From Pseudomonadales bacterium (GTDB lineage: Bacteria; Pseudomonadota; Gammaproteobacteria; Pseudomonadales; Azotimanducaceae): a stretch of DNA of 64,000 nucleotides. This document shows positions 1-8,618 of this stretch, in pieces. The notes under the pieces were generated by a model, which saw only the letters and a program-made list of their open reading frames with translations, did not search any database and was not told where the DNA came from. Both the position numbers and the translations under genes were made by a program. Location: assembly GCA_019634925.1 (NCBI GenBank), contig JAHCAL010000007.1, positions 78,746 through 142,745 on the forward strand. Reading direction: 5' to 3'. Every line of letters begins with the position of its first letter. The first letter of the stretch is position 1.

Positions 1-50
1 GCGCGACCGTTCACAGTCCGCCCGTCCACAGTCAATGGGGAGAGACCAAC

Positions 51-1022
51 TTGACCATCCAGATATCCGACGCAACGCTGCTCGACCTGCACCGGCGCAT
101 GGTACGCATCCGGATCTTCGAAGAAGCGGCCGGCAAGCTCATGGAAGACGGCAAGATTCCCGGCGCGCTGCACCTGTACGTCGGCCAGGAAGCCGTGGCC
201 GCCGGGGTGATGGTCCACCTCGACAACGCCGACTGGATCACCAGCACACACCGCGGGCACGGCCACCTGATCGCCAAGGGTGGCGCGTTCGATCGTATGT
301 TCGCCGAACTGTTCGGCCGCGCGACCGGCTACTGCAAGGGTAAGGGCGGCAGCATGCACATCTCCAACATGGAACTCGGTATGCTGGGCGCCAACGGCAT
401 CGTGGGGGGCGGTCCGCCGATCGCGGTGGGTGCCGCGTTCTCGAACAAGTTCCGCAAGACCCGCAACGTCGCGTGCACTTTTTTCGGCGACGGCGCGAGC
501 AACGAAGGCGCCTTCCACGAGGCGGCCAACATGGCCGGGCTCTACCGGCTTCCGATCGTGTTCGTCTGCGAGAACAACGGCTATGGCGAGTACACGGCGC
601 AGGCCAACCACCAGGCGATCGTCGACATCGCCGATCGCGCGGCCGGCTATGGCATGCCGGGCGTGATCGTCGACGGCATGGACGCGATCGCGGTCTACGA
701 AGCGGCGGGTGCGGCGATCGAACGTGCGCGGCGCGGCGAAGGACCCACCCTCCTCGAGTGCAAGACCTACCGCTACTACGACCACGTCGGCGTGCGCGGC
801 ATGGGTCTCAAGTACCGCACCGACGAGGAGGTCGCGTACTGGAGAGGCCGCGACCCGATCAGGCTGCTCGAGAGCCGGCTGGCCGAACAGGGGATTCTGA
901 GCGCCGAGGCGGCCGCGGCCGTGCACGCGGAAGTGACGTACGACGTGCAGGCGGGCATCGCCTTCGCCGAGTCGAGTCCGTCGCCGGATCCGTCCGCGCT
1001 GCTCGAGGACGTCTACGCCTGA
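51..1022 (+). CDS. acoA: 2-oxoacid dehydrogenase E1 alpha subunit (acetoin/pyruvate type)
   Basis: Thiamine-diphosphate-dependent E1 alpha subunit (323 aa), which with E1 beta decarboxylates the 2-oxo acid, or cleaves acetoin, and passes the acyl group to lipoyl-E2. The ThDP motif is visible: GDG at residues 146-148 and NN at 175-176. The start is TTG, chosen because GGGGAGAG lies six bases upstream and the protein begins where the family does. The next genes are E1 beta, an AcoX-like protein and E2. That order, with the AcoX neighbour and the short E1 alpha, favours an acetoin dehydrogenase over a housekeeping pyruvate dehydrogenase. The true substrate is inferred. The promoter lies at or beyond the window edge. 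Confidence 0.9.
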   Translation: MTIQISDATLLDLHRRMVRIRIFEEAAGKLMEDGKIPGALHLYVGQEAVAAGVMVHLDNADWITSTHRGHGHLIAKGGAFDRMFAELFGRATGYCKGKGGSMHISNMELGMLGANGIVGGGPPIAVGAAFSNKFRKTRNVACTFFGDGASNEGAFHEAANMAGLYRLPIVFVCENNGYGEYTAQANHQAIVDIADRAAGYGMPGVIVDGMDAIAVYEAAGAAIERARRGEGPTLLECKTYRYYDHVGVRGMGLKYRTDEEVAYWRGRDPIRLLESRLAEQGILSAEAAAAVHAEVTYDVQAGIAFAESSPSPDPSALLEDVYA

Positions 1023-1032
1023 CCGCTGGCAC

Positions 1033-1076
1033 GACGCCGGCAGGACGCCGGCAGGACGCCGGCAGGACGCCGGCAG
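1033..1076. repeat. Four perfect copies of an 11-bp tandem repeat
   Basis: The unit GACGCCGGCAG occurs four times head-to-tail with no mismatch, in the gap between the E1 alpha stop and the E1 beta start. Unit length is not a multiple of three and the array is outside any gene I accept. It may have arisen by slippage and may vary in copy number between strains. Each unit contains the self-complementary core GCCGGC. Confidence 0.95.
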
Positions 1077-1161
1077 TATGGTCCGCCCGGACCGCGTCGA
1101 CGCCGATAGCATGCCCACTACTCGCCCACCCTTGGGCAATGGAACTTTCGAGGAGCCCGCC

Positions 1162-2160
1162 ATGGCCGAAGCACAGTCCACCACGCGCAAGCTGCCGTAC
1201 GTGGCCGCGATCACCGACGGGGTGCGCGCGGTTCTCAAGGAATTCGACAATGCGTTCGTGATCGGCGAGGACGTCGCCGGCGCGGGCAGCGTGTACGGCT
1301 ACTACAACGGTCTGCTGGCCGAGTTCGGTCCGGAGCGCATCTACGATTCGCCGATCTCCGAAGAAGCGATCGTCGGTGTGGGTGTCGGCGCCGCCGCCAC
1401 CGGCTGCCGGCCGATCGTCGACCTCATGTTCATGGACTTCATGGGCGAGTGCATGGACGAGATCGCCAACCAGCTCGCCAAGATGCGCTACATGTTCGGC
1501 GGATCGGCCAAGCTGCCGGTCACCATGCTGACCATGGCCGGCGCCGGCGCGAGCCTCGCCGCCCAGCATTCGCAGAGCCTGGAGGCCTGGGTCTGCCATG
1601 TCCCCGGACTCAAGGTGGTCATGCCGACCACGCCCTACGACGCCAAGGGCCTGATCATCGCCGCCGCCCGCGACGACAATCCGGTCATCGTCATCCTGAA
1701 CAAGATGTCGCTCGCCATGACCGGCGAGGTGCCGGTCGAGCCGTACAGCATTCCGCTCGGCAAGGCGAACATCGTCCGCCCCGGCACCAACTACACGATC
1801 GTGGCGCTCGGCCGCATGCTGCACGAAGCGCTGAAGGCCGCGGAGCAGTTGAAGGAGTTCGGCATCGACGCCGAAGTGATCGATCCGCGCACGCTGCAGC
1901 CGTTCGACACGACGACGGTCGTCGAGTCGGTGAAGAAGACCCACCGCGCGCTGATCGTGCACGAAGCCGTGCGCTTCGGCGGCTTCGGCGGCGAAATTGC
2001 CGCCCAGATCCAGGAAGAGGCTTTCGACTATCTGGACGCGCCGGTGGTACGAGTCGGCGCACCGTTCTCGCCGGTACCGTTCAGCCCTGCGCTCGAGGCG
2101 CACTACGTCCCGAATGCCGCGCGGATCGTCGCCGCCGCCAAACAGCAACTGGGTCTATGA
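1162..2160 (+). CDS. acoB: 2-oxoacid dehydrogenase E1 beta subunit (acetoin/pyruvate type)
   Basis: Partner of the E1 alpha subunit (332 aa). It forms the other half of the ThDP-binding interface and the transketolase C-terminal domain. The N-terminal pyrimidine-binding part carries the conserved block IGEDVAGAGSVYG and, after it, YDSPISEEAIVGVGVGAA. The C-terminal domain follows from about residue 200. The reading frame is open from 1078, but the start at 1162 is preferred because CGAGGAG precedes it and the protein then begins near the family start. It lies downstream of the 11-bp tandem array and 19 bases ahead of the AcoX-like gene. Assignment to the family is firm; acetoin as substrate is inferred from context. 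Confidence 0.9.
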   Translation: MAEAQSTTRKLPYVAAITDGVRAVLKEFDNAFVIGEDVAGAGSVYGYYNGLLAEFGPERIYDSPISEEAIVGVGVGAAATGCRPIVDLMFMDFMGECMDEIANQLAKMRYMFGGSAKLPVTMLTMAGAGASLAAQHSQSLEAWVCHVPGLKVVMPTTPYDAKGLIIAAARDDNPVIVILNKMSLAMTGEVPVEPYSIPLGKANIVRPGTNYTIVALGRMLHEALKAAEQLKEFGIDAEVIDPRTLQPFDTTTVVESVKKTHRALIVHEAVRFGGFGGEIAAQIQEEAFDYLDAPVVRVGAPFSPVPFSPALEAHYVPNAARIVAAAKQQLGL

Positions 2161-2179
2161 CCCGCCTGTGGATCCACTC

Positions 2180-3223
2180 ATGGGCGCTCCGCGCGGCATC
2201 GTCGGCATCATCGCGAATCCCGCTTCCGGCAAGGACGTGCGGCGCCTCGTCGCGCGCGCCTCGGTGTTCGACAACCAGGAAAAACAGGCGATCGTCGGAC
2301 GCCTGCTGCATGGTCTCGCCGCCACGGGCGCGCGCGAAGTCGCCTACCTGGACGACCCGCAGGGCATCGTGCGCGGCGCACTCGAGGGTGCGCGGAGCGA
2401 TTTCCATTGCCAGGCCGTGACCGCGACCCGCACCGCCAGTGCGCTCGACACCACCAGCGCCGCGCGGGCGATGCGCGAACTCGGCTGCGCGGTGGTGGTG
2501 ACGCTCGGCGGTGACGGCACCAATCGGGCGGTCGCACTCGGCTGGCGCGACGCCCCGCTGCTGCCGATCTCCACCGGCACCAACAACGTCTTTCCGCGAT
2601 TCGTCGAGGGCACCATCGCTGGCGCCGCAGCCGGCCTGGTCGCGACCGGCGCCGTGCCGATCCGCCGGGTGACGCGCCAGCGCAAGCTCATTCACGTCGC
2701 GATCGACGGCGAGCCCGACGACCTCGCGCTGATCGACGCCGTGTTGAGTCGTGAGCGGTTCGTCGGTGCACGCGCTCTGCTGACGCCCGAGCACCTGGTC
2801 TGCGCGTTGCTGACTCGAGCCGAGCCTGCCGCCGTGGGCATGACCGCGATCGGTGGTCTGATCGAGCCCCTCGGTGCACGCCGGCCGGGGGCGCTGTGGC
2901 TGGAACTGGGGCCCGGCGCCCGGATCGTCGAAGCACCGATCGCACCCGGTTACTACCAGGACGTCGGCATTCGCAGCCATCGCCGCGTGCGTCAGGGCGA
3001 AACCATCGAGATCGAGGGACCCGGCGTGCTGGCCTTCGACGGTGAACGTGAACGCACGCTGCGCGCCGGTCAGCGGGCGCGGTTGCGCGTCGAACACGAC
3101 GGCCCACGCGTCGTCAGTGTTGTCCGAACCCTCAAACGGGCGGCCCGCCGGGGACTGTTTCTGCGCACCCAGGAAACTACCCCATCGCAATCGGAACCAT
3201 CGAACCGGACCGAGCTGGAGTGA
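2180..3223 (+). CDS. acoX: AcoX-like ATP-NAD kinase-fold protein
   Basis: About 347 aa. It has the NAD-kinase-fold nucleotide site: the N-terminal block GIIANPASGKDVRRLVARAS, typical of AcoX, the GGDGTNR loop and a following STGTNN segment. AcoX proteins are encoded with acetoin dehydrogenase genes, but their role is unsettled; kinase or NAD(P)-binding activity is inferred from fold only. A GTG at 2168 is an in-frame alternative; ATG 2180 was chosen because the family N-terminus follows almost immediately. The gene starts 19 bases after E1 beta and ends 7 bases before E2, so it is an integral operon member. Confidence 0.82.
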   Translation: MGAPRGIVGIIANPASGKDVRRLVARASVFDNQEKQAIVGRLLHGLAATGAREVAYLDDPQGIVRGALEGARSDFHCQAVTATRTASALDTTSAARAMRELGCAVVVTLGGDGTNRAVALGWRDAPLLPISTGTNNVFPRFVEGTIAGAAAGLVATGAVPIRRVTRQRKLIHVAIDGEPDDLALIDAVLSRERFVGARALLTPEHLVCALLTRAEPAAVGMTAIGGLIEPLGARRPGALWLELGPGARIVEAPIAPGYYQDVGIRSHRRVRQGETIEIEGPGVLAFDGERERTLRAGQRARLRVEHDGPRVVSVVRTLKRAARRGLFLRTQETTPSQSEPSNRTELE

Positions 3224-3230
3224 CCTGAAG

Positions 3231-4652
3231 ATGCCCACACCGATATACCTGGTTAAGGTCGGCATGAACATGACCGAGGGCGTGGTCGAGGAGTGGTACA
3301 TCGCCGATGGCGCGACCGTCGAGAAGGGACAACTGATCTACCGGCTCGAGACCGAGAAGGTCAATCTCGACGTCGACGCCGAGGCGTCCGGCGTGGTGCG
3401 CCACGTGGTCGGCGAGGGCATCACGCTGCAGCCGGGCGACATCGTCGGCTACATCTACGCGCCAGGTGAACCAATCCCGGATTCCCCGGTCGCGCCCGAC
3501 GCAACGGCTGTGGTGGCAGCTGCACCCGCCGGCATGCCCCCGCCCACGCGTCCCGCCGCGGCCGCCGGTGCGGCCCCCGCGCGCGGCACCGGCGAGCGGA
3601 TCCTCGCGTCACCCGCCGCCCGGCGTATGGCCGCAACGCTCCGGGTCGAACTCGCAACACTCGGCGGCACCGGCCCCGGCGGCCGTATCGTCGAGGCAGA
3701 CGTACGGGCCGCCGCGGCACGCGGGAACGCTATCGAACCGGAGGATGGCGATCGCACGGCACCCGCTTCGCCTTCGTCGCCGATCGCACGCAAGCTTGCG
3801 CGCGAACTCGGCGTCGATCTCGCCCAGGTCGATGGCACGGGCCCCGGCGGCCGGATCACCAAGGAGGACGTCGAACAGGCCGCTGCACGCAAGGCCGCCA
3901 CCGTACCGGAACCCGCCTCGCCCCCCGCCGGTGCATCGTTGCCAGCGGGTGGCCGCACGACCGCCGTCGATCGGACCGTGCCGATCCGCGGCATGCGTCG
4001 GACCATCGCCGCGCGCATGCACGAGAGCCTGGCCACCATGGCGCAGCTCACCATGAACATGGACGTGGTCATGGACGACGCGGTACGGCTGCGCAACCAG
4101 CTGCTCGCGGAATGGCAGGCGGAAGGGCTGCGCACGACCTATACCGACCTGGTCATCCGCGCCGTCGCACGCGCGCTCGCGCAACACCCGGCCATGAACA
4201 GCGTGTTCGGGGAACGCGAGATCACCTACAAGGGCGAGATCAACGTCGGCATGGCAGTCGCCGTGGACGACGGCCTGCTCGTCCCCGTCGTCCGCCAGGC
4301 GAACCTGCGCGGCATGCACGAACTGGTCACGGAAACGGCACGCCTGGCGGCCGCGGCGCGCGACGGCAGGCTCTCGGTCGACGATCTGCAGGGAGGCACG
4401 TTCACGGTCACCGCGCTAGGCATGTATGGGGTGGATTCGTTCACGCCGATCATCAACGCGCCCCAGGTCGGGATCCTCGGGGTCAACAGGATTCGCGACG
4501 AGGTCGCCTGGGACGGCGACCGGCCGGTGCGCCAGCAGCGCATGATGCTATCGCTGACGTGGGACCACCGGGCGCTGGACGGCGCGCCTGCGGCCGCATT
4601 CCTGGGTGCGGTGCGCGACCTGCTGGAATCGCCGTACCGGCTGCTGCTCTGA
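3231..4652 (+). CDS. acoC: Dihydrolipoamide acyltransferase (E2) with two E3-binding domains
   Basis: Core acyltransferase of the complex (473 aa). The lipoyl domain spans about residues 3-77 with the lipoylated lysine at K43 in ETEKVNLDV. An Ala/Pro linker follows. Then come two peripheral-subunit-binding (E3-binding) domains, about residues 124-163 and 182-219, each ending in the GTGPGGRI signature. The catalytic domain is about 247-473 with the DHRALDG active-site motif (H446, D450). E2 proteins commonly carry one such binding domain, so the duplication is unusual. ATG 3231 follows the GGAG that overlaps the end of the AcoX gene. No E3 gene is in view, so a shared lipoamide dehydrogenase is presumably used. 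Confidence 0.92.
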   Translation: MPTPIYLVKVGMNMTEGVVEEWYIADGATVEKGQLIYRLETEKVNLDVDAEASGVVRHVVGEGITLQPGDIVGYIYAPGEPIPDSPVAPDATAVVAAAPAGMPPPTRPAAAAGAAPARGTGERILASPAARRMAATLRVELATLGGTGPGGRIVEADVRAAAARGNAIEPEDGDRTAPASPSSPIARKLARELGVDLAQVDGTGPGGRITKEDVEQAAARKAATVPEPASPPAGASLPAGGRTTAVDRTVPIRGMRRTIAARMHESLATMAQLTMNMDVVMDDAVRLRNQLLAEWQAEGLRTTYTDLVIRAVARALAQHPAMNSVFGEREITYKGEINVGMAVAVDDGLLVPVVRQANLRGMHELVTETARLAAAARDGRLSVDDLQGGTFTVTALGMYGVDSFTPIINAPQVGILGVNRIRDEVAWDGDRPVRQQRMMLSLTWDHRALDGAPAAAFLGAVRDLLESPYRLLL

Positions 4653-4694
4653 TGCGACGCACGGGTACCAGAAACGATTGAACGGAGGACTGTC

Positions 4695-6437
4695 ATGGCG
4701 CGCCGCCATCTGATCGTGCTGCTGCCGCTCGTGCTCGGCCACGGCTGCAGCGAACGAGCGGACCATGCCCGCGAACCGGTCGACCTGATCCTGCACAACG
4801 GCACGATCCTGACGCTCGACGGCGAAGGCGGCCAGGGCAATGCGATCGCCGTGCGCGGCGACCGGATCGTCGCGGTCGGCGACGAACGCCTGCTGGTCGA
4901 ATACTCGGCGACGCAGACCATCGACCTCGGCAATCGCACGCTACTCCCGGGCTTCGTCGACTCACACATCCATATCAGCGGCGCCCCCGCGCGCCACATC
5001 GATCTCACCGACGCGAAGTCGGTGCGCGAGATTCGCGAACGTGTCGCGTCGCGCGCGGCCGAGCTCGGCCCCGACGAATGGATCACCGGCTACGGCTGGT
5101 CCGAGGATGCGCTCGAGGAGCAGCGCCGTCCGCTGCGCGACGATCTCGATGCGGCCGCACCCGACAATCCGGTGGTCCTGACGCGCGCGGGCGCGCACAG
5201 CGCCGTGGCATCGAGCCGGGCCCTCGCGGCGGCCGAGATCGACGAGCAGACGCCGCAGCCGGAGGGCGGGGTCATCGAGAAAGGCCCGGACGGCAGGCTC
5301 AACGGCATCATCCGGGAACGGCACGGACTGGTCACGCAGCTCGTGCCGCCAGCAACGGACGACGAGCTGCGGCCGAGCCTGATCGCCAACCTGCAGGCAC
5401 TGTTCGCGCTCGGCATCACGTCGATCGTGCAGGCGGCGGACACCATCGAACACTACCCCGAATGGGAGCGGATCTATGCCGAGCACCGCGGCGCCCTGCC
5501 CCGGGCGTCGGTGCAGGTCGCCTGGGCCGGGCGCGAAGCCATGGCTGCCTTCGGCAGGAAGACCGGCAGTGGCGACGAGCACCTCAAGGTCGGCGCCGTG
5601 AAGCTCTTCGTCGATGGCGGTTTCACGGGCCCGGCCGCGTTCACGCGCCTGCCGTACAAGGATCAGGGCGAGTATCGCGGCGCGCTCAACCTGCCGCCCG
5701 AGTCCATCTACCAGGTCATTCGCGAAGCGCACCAGGACGGCTGGCAGCTCGGCATCCATGCGATCGGCGACGCGGCCATCGAACTCGCGGTCGAGGCGCT
5801 CGCGGACGTGCTGGCCGAGTCGCCGCGCGACGACCACCGTCACTACCTCAACCACTTCACCGTGATGCCCAGCACCGAGACCATGGCACTGATGGCCGGC
5901 AACGGCATCGCGATCACGCAGCAGCCGAACTTCACCTACACCCTCGAAGGCCGCTACTCGACCTATCTGGACGGTGAACGGCTGGAGACCAACAACCCCC
6001 TGCGCACCCCGATCAACCACGGCATCACGCTGGCGCTCTCGAGTGACATCCTGCCGATCGGTCCACTGGTCGGGCTGTACGCCGCGGTCACGCGCAAGGG
6101 GATGAGCGGGCGCGAGTTTGGTCCGGGCGAGCGACTGACCATGCTGGAAGCGCTGCGCGCCTACACCCGGACCGGCGCGTGGCTGACCCGCGAGGAGGAT
6201 CAGAAAGGCAGCCTCGAGCCCGGCAAGCTGGCCGACTTCATCGTACTCTCCGACAATCCGCTCACCGTATCCGAAGACGAGATCCTCGCGCTTCGCGTTC
6301 TGCAGACGTGGCTGGGCGGACAACGGGTCTTTTCCAGTGGCGACTCCGACCCCACTGACTCCGACCCCACTGACTCCGACCCCACCGTCGGCGACAGCAG
6401 TACCAGTACCAGCCCCGAAACGGAGGTCAGCCCATGA
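4695..6437 (+). CDS. YtcJ-like metal-dependent amidohydrolase, probably exported
   Basis: 580 aa. Amidohydrolase superfamily protein of the YtcJ type: composite beta-sandwich start (LILHNGTILTLDGEG), then the metal motif HIHI after PGFVDS, a central GAVKLFVDGGFTG block, and GIHAIGD. Such enzymes hydrolyse amide or related bonds; the substrate cannot be read from sequence. The N-terminus MARRHLIVLLPLVLGHGC is hydrophobic and ends in Cys, so it may be a lipoprotein with a non-canonical lipobox. The start follows GGAGGA. The C-terminal tail beyond about residue 552 is low complexity (DSDPT repeats, then Ser/Thr-rich) and is encoded by a 15-bp tandem repeat. Its stop overlaps the next start in ATGA. 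Confidence 0.85.
   Translation: MARRHLIVLLPLVLGHGCSERADHAREPVDLILHNGTILTLDGEGGQGNAIAVRGDRIVAVGDERLLVEYSATQTIDLGNRTLLPGFVDSHIHISGAPARHIDLTDAKSVREIRERVASRAAELGPDEWITGYGWSEDALEEQRRPLRDDLDAAAPDNPVVLTRAGAHSAVASSRALAAAEIDEQTPQPEGGVIEKGPDGRLNGIIRERHGLVTQLVPPATDDELRPSLIANLQALFALGITSIVQAADTIEHYPEWERIYAEHRGALPRASVQVAWAGREAMAAFGRKTGSGDEHLKVGAVKLFVDGGFTGPAAFTRLPYKDQGEYRGALNLPPESIYQVIREAHQDGWQLGIHAIGDAAIELAVEALADVLAESPRDDHRHYLNHFTVMPSTETMALMAGNGIAITQQPNFTYTLEGRYSTYLDGERLETNNPLRTPINHGITLALSSDILPIGPLVGLYAAVTRKGMSGREFGPGERLTMLEALRAYTRTGAWLTREEDQKGSLEPGKLADFIVLSDNPLTVSEDEILALRVLQTWLGGQRVFSSGDSDPTDSDPTDSDPTVGDSSTSTSPETEVSP
6342..6386 (+). repeat. Three copies of a 15-bp tandem repeat inside the amidohydrolase tail
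   Basis: The unit GACTCCGACCCCACT is repeated three times, the last copy differing at its final base. It encodes DSDPT-type units near the amidohydrolase C-terminus. Because the unit is a multiple of three, copy-number change would lengthen or shorten the tail without a frameshift. Confidence 0.95.
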
Positions 6438-7999
6438 CACACTTCGTCCGCCGCATCGCCGAACAGCGCCCGCAGCAGGATGCCCTCGTCGACGAGCGCG
6501 GCGCCACGTCCTGGTCCGCGCTGAACGCGCGCACCAACCGCCTGGTGAATGCGCTGCGCGGACTCGGCCTCGGCGCTGGTGATACGGTCGCGATCTACGC
6601 GGGCAACTGCCGCGAGTACTACGAGATCATGCTCGCCGCGAATCACGCCGGCATCATCTACGTGCCGGTGAACTGGCACTTCAGCCCCGAGGAACTCGCC
6701 TACGTGGTCGAGAATGCCGGCGCCAGGGTGCTGTTCGCGGAGGGTCAGTTCCTCGATGCGGCGCGCGCGGCACTCGCTCGCGGCGAGACGCCGCGACTCG
6801 AACACGCAGTCGCGATCCGCGCGCCCGCGCATGAGCCCGGCTTCCACGACTACGAACAGTTGCTCGCCGGATCCGCCGAGACCGAGCCGGACGCGCAGAG
6901 CGCCGGCGGGCCGATGTTCTACACCTCCGGCACCACAGGGCGGCCCAAGGGCGTCAAATCGACCACCTCGAAGCCGGGCGGTCCGCTCGCCGCACTCGAA
7001 ATGATGGGGGCCGGGCTTTCCGGCATGCTCCGGATCCGCAATGACGGGACGACGCACCTGTGCGGACCGGTCTACCACTCCGCACAGTGGGCGTTCTCCT
7101 TTCCGCCGCTCCTGACCGGCAGCCGCGTCGTGATGCGCCACCGGTTCGATCCGGCCGAGACGCTCGCGCTCATCGACACCCATGCGGTCACCAACATCCA
7201 CCTCGTGCCGACCCAGTTCCATCGCCTGCTGCGGTTGCCCGATGAGGCACGCGCGCGGTTCTCGGGATCGAGCCTCGAGGTCGTCTGGCACGGCGCGGCG
7301 CCCTGCCCGCCCGAGGTGAAGCGGCGCATGATCGACTGGTGGGGCCCGGTCATCTGCGAGTACTACGGCTCGACCGAAGGCTCGATCGTCTCGACGGTCA
7401 GTGCGGCCGAGTGGCTCGAACGTCCGGGTACCGTGGGCAAGCCCACCCCGCTCGTCCAGGTCACCATCCGTGACGACGCCGGACGCGAACAGCCGGCCGG
7501 CACGTCCGGGCAGATCTACGTGAAGAGTGTCATGGGTTCGGACTTCGAGTACCACAACGAACCGAAGAAGACCGCCGAGGTGCACCTCGAGCCCGGCACT
7601 TATACCTTCGGCGACATCGGCTACTTCGACGACGCCGGCTACCTGTACCTGAGCGACCGCAAGATCGACATGATCATCTCCGGCGGGGTCAACATCTATC
7701 CCGCGGAGATCGAGGCGGTGCTGGTCAATCACCCGGCGGTGGAGGACGCCGCCGTATTCGGCATCCCGAACGAAGAGTTCGGTGAGGAGGTCAAGGCCGC
7801 GGTCACGCTGCGGCCCGGCCACGCGCCGTCGGATACCCTGTCGGAGGCGCTGATCGCGCACTGCCGCGAACACCTGGCCGGCTACAAGGCACCGCGCAGC
7901 ATCGACTACGAGCAGGAAATGCCGCGGCACGAGACCGGCAAACTCTACAAACGCCTGCTGCGCGACCGCTATTGGGCGGGCAGCGACCGGAAGATCTGA
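6434..7999 (+). CDS. AMP-dependent acyl-CoA synthetase
   Basis: 521 aa. Member of the adenylate-forming family that activates a carboxylic acid to acyl-AMP and then acyl-CoA. Visible motifs in order are the P-loop-like FYTSGTTGRPKGVKS (about residues 158-172), YYGSTEGS, the hinge region YLSDRKIDMIISGGVNIYP, and the catalytic lysine region HETGKLYKRLL near the C-terminus. The acid substrate is unknown; the short family length suits medium-chain, aryl or unusual acids. It overlaps the amidohydrolase by four bases and the next gene by one, so it is translated from the same transcript. A second, distinct synthetase lies at 18377-20191. Confidence 0.9.
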   Translation: MTHFVRRIAEQRPQQDALVDERGATSWSALNARTNRLVNALRGLGLGAGDTVAIYAGNCREYYEIMLAANHAGIIYVPVNWHFSPEELAYVVENAGARVLFAEGQFLDAARAALARGETPRLEHAVAIRAPAHEPGFHDYEQLLAGSAETEPDAQSAGGPMFYTSGTTGRPKGVKSTTSKPGGPLAALEMMGAGLSGMLRIRNDGTTHLCGPVYHSAQWAFSFPPLLTGSRVVMRHRFDPAETLALIDTHAVTNIHLVPTQFHRLLRLPDEARARFSGSSLEVVWHGAAPCPPEVKRRMIDWWGPVICEYYGSTEGSIVSTVSAAEWLERPGTVGKPTPLVQVTIRDDAGREQPAGTSGQIYVKSVMGSDFEYHNEPKKTAEVHLEPGTYTFGDIGYFDDAGYLYLSDRKIDMIISGGVNIYPAEIEAVLVNHPAVEDAAVFGIPNEEFGEEVKAAVTLRPGHAPSDTLSEALIAHCREHLAGYKAPRSIDYEQEMPRHETGKLYKRLLRDRYWAGSDRKI

Positions 8000-8616
8000 T
8001 GAACTGGTACAACCGCAAACTCCTGCCGCGCCTCATCGACCGGGCCTGCAGCCAGAAGCCGATGACCGCACTGCGCGCGCGTTACGTCACGCGCGCCGCC
8101 GGTACCGTGCTCGAGATCGGCATCGGCAGCGGACTCAATCTGGCCCACTACGGCCCTGGCGCCACGAGCATCACCGGCCTCGATCCGGCCGCCGAACTCA
8201 CCGACATCGCGGAACGGCGTGCCCGCGACATCGCCCAGCCGGTCAGCCTGCTGCGCGTCTCCGGGGAGGAGATCCCGGCGGCGGACGCACAGTTCGACTC
8301 GCTGGTCTGCACCTGGACGCTCTGTTCGATTCCGAACCCGTATGCGGCACTGCGCGAGATGTACCGGGTGCTGAAGCCGGGCGGGCTGCTGTACTTCGTC
8401 GAACACGGTCGTGCACCGGATCCCGGGGTGGTGAAGTGGCAACGCCGCATCGAGCCGCTCTGGAAAAAGATCGGCGGCGGCTGCCACCTCACGCGCGCGG
8501 CCGACGAACTGATCGCCGGCGCGGGGTTCGCGATCATCGAGCGCGCCGCGGGCTACGAGCCCGGCCCGCGCTGGGCGACCTACATGACCCACGGTGTGGC
8601 CGAGCGGCCGCGCTGA
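7999..8616 (+). CDS. Class I SAM-dependent methyltransferase
   Basis: 205 aa. The SAM-binding motif I is VLEIGIGSGLNLAHY, followed by the acidic motif in TGLDPAAEL and the later motif LREMYRVLKPGGLLYFVEHG. This resembles UbiE/thiol-methyltransferase-like Methyltransf_11 proteins. The methyl acceptor is unknown. ATG 7999 shares its A with the preceding TGA, which indicates translational coupling; an upstream in-frame ATG at 7972 would lie inside the synthetase and is less likely. It sits between the acyl-CoA synthetase and a serine hydrolase. Confidence 0.85.
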   Translation: MNWYNRKLLPRLIDRACSQKPMTALRARYVTRAAGTVLEIGIGSGLNLAHYGPGATSITGLDPAAELTDIAERRARDIAQPVSLLRVSGEEIPAADAQFDSLVCTWTLCSIPNPYAALREMYRVLKPGGLLYFVEHGRAPDPGVVKWQRRIEPLWKKIGGGCHLTRAADELIAGAGFAIIERAAGYEPGPRWATYMTHGVAERPR

Positions 8617-8618
8617 TC

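Noticed and set aside
1033..1076. CRISPR-like array
   Set aside because: Units are contiguous without spacers and only 11 bp long.
859..2148. Long antisense reading frame opposite the E1 genes
   Set aside because: Arg/His/Asp-rich translation typical of frames opposite GC-rich genes; no family resemblance, and the + strand holds clear E1 proteins.
6200..7930. 576-codon frame opposite the acyl-CoA synthetase
   Set aside because: Shadow frame; all known motifs are on the + strand.
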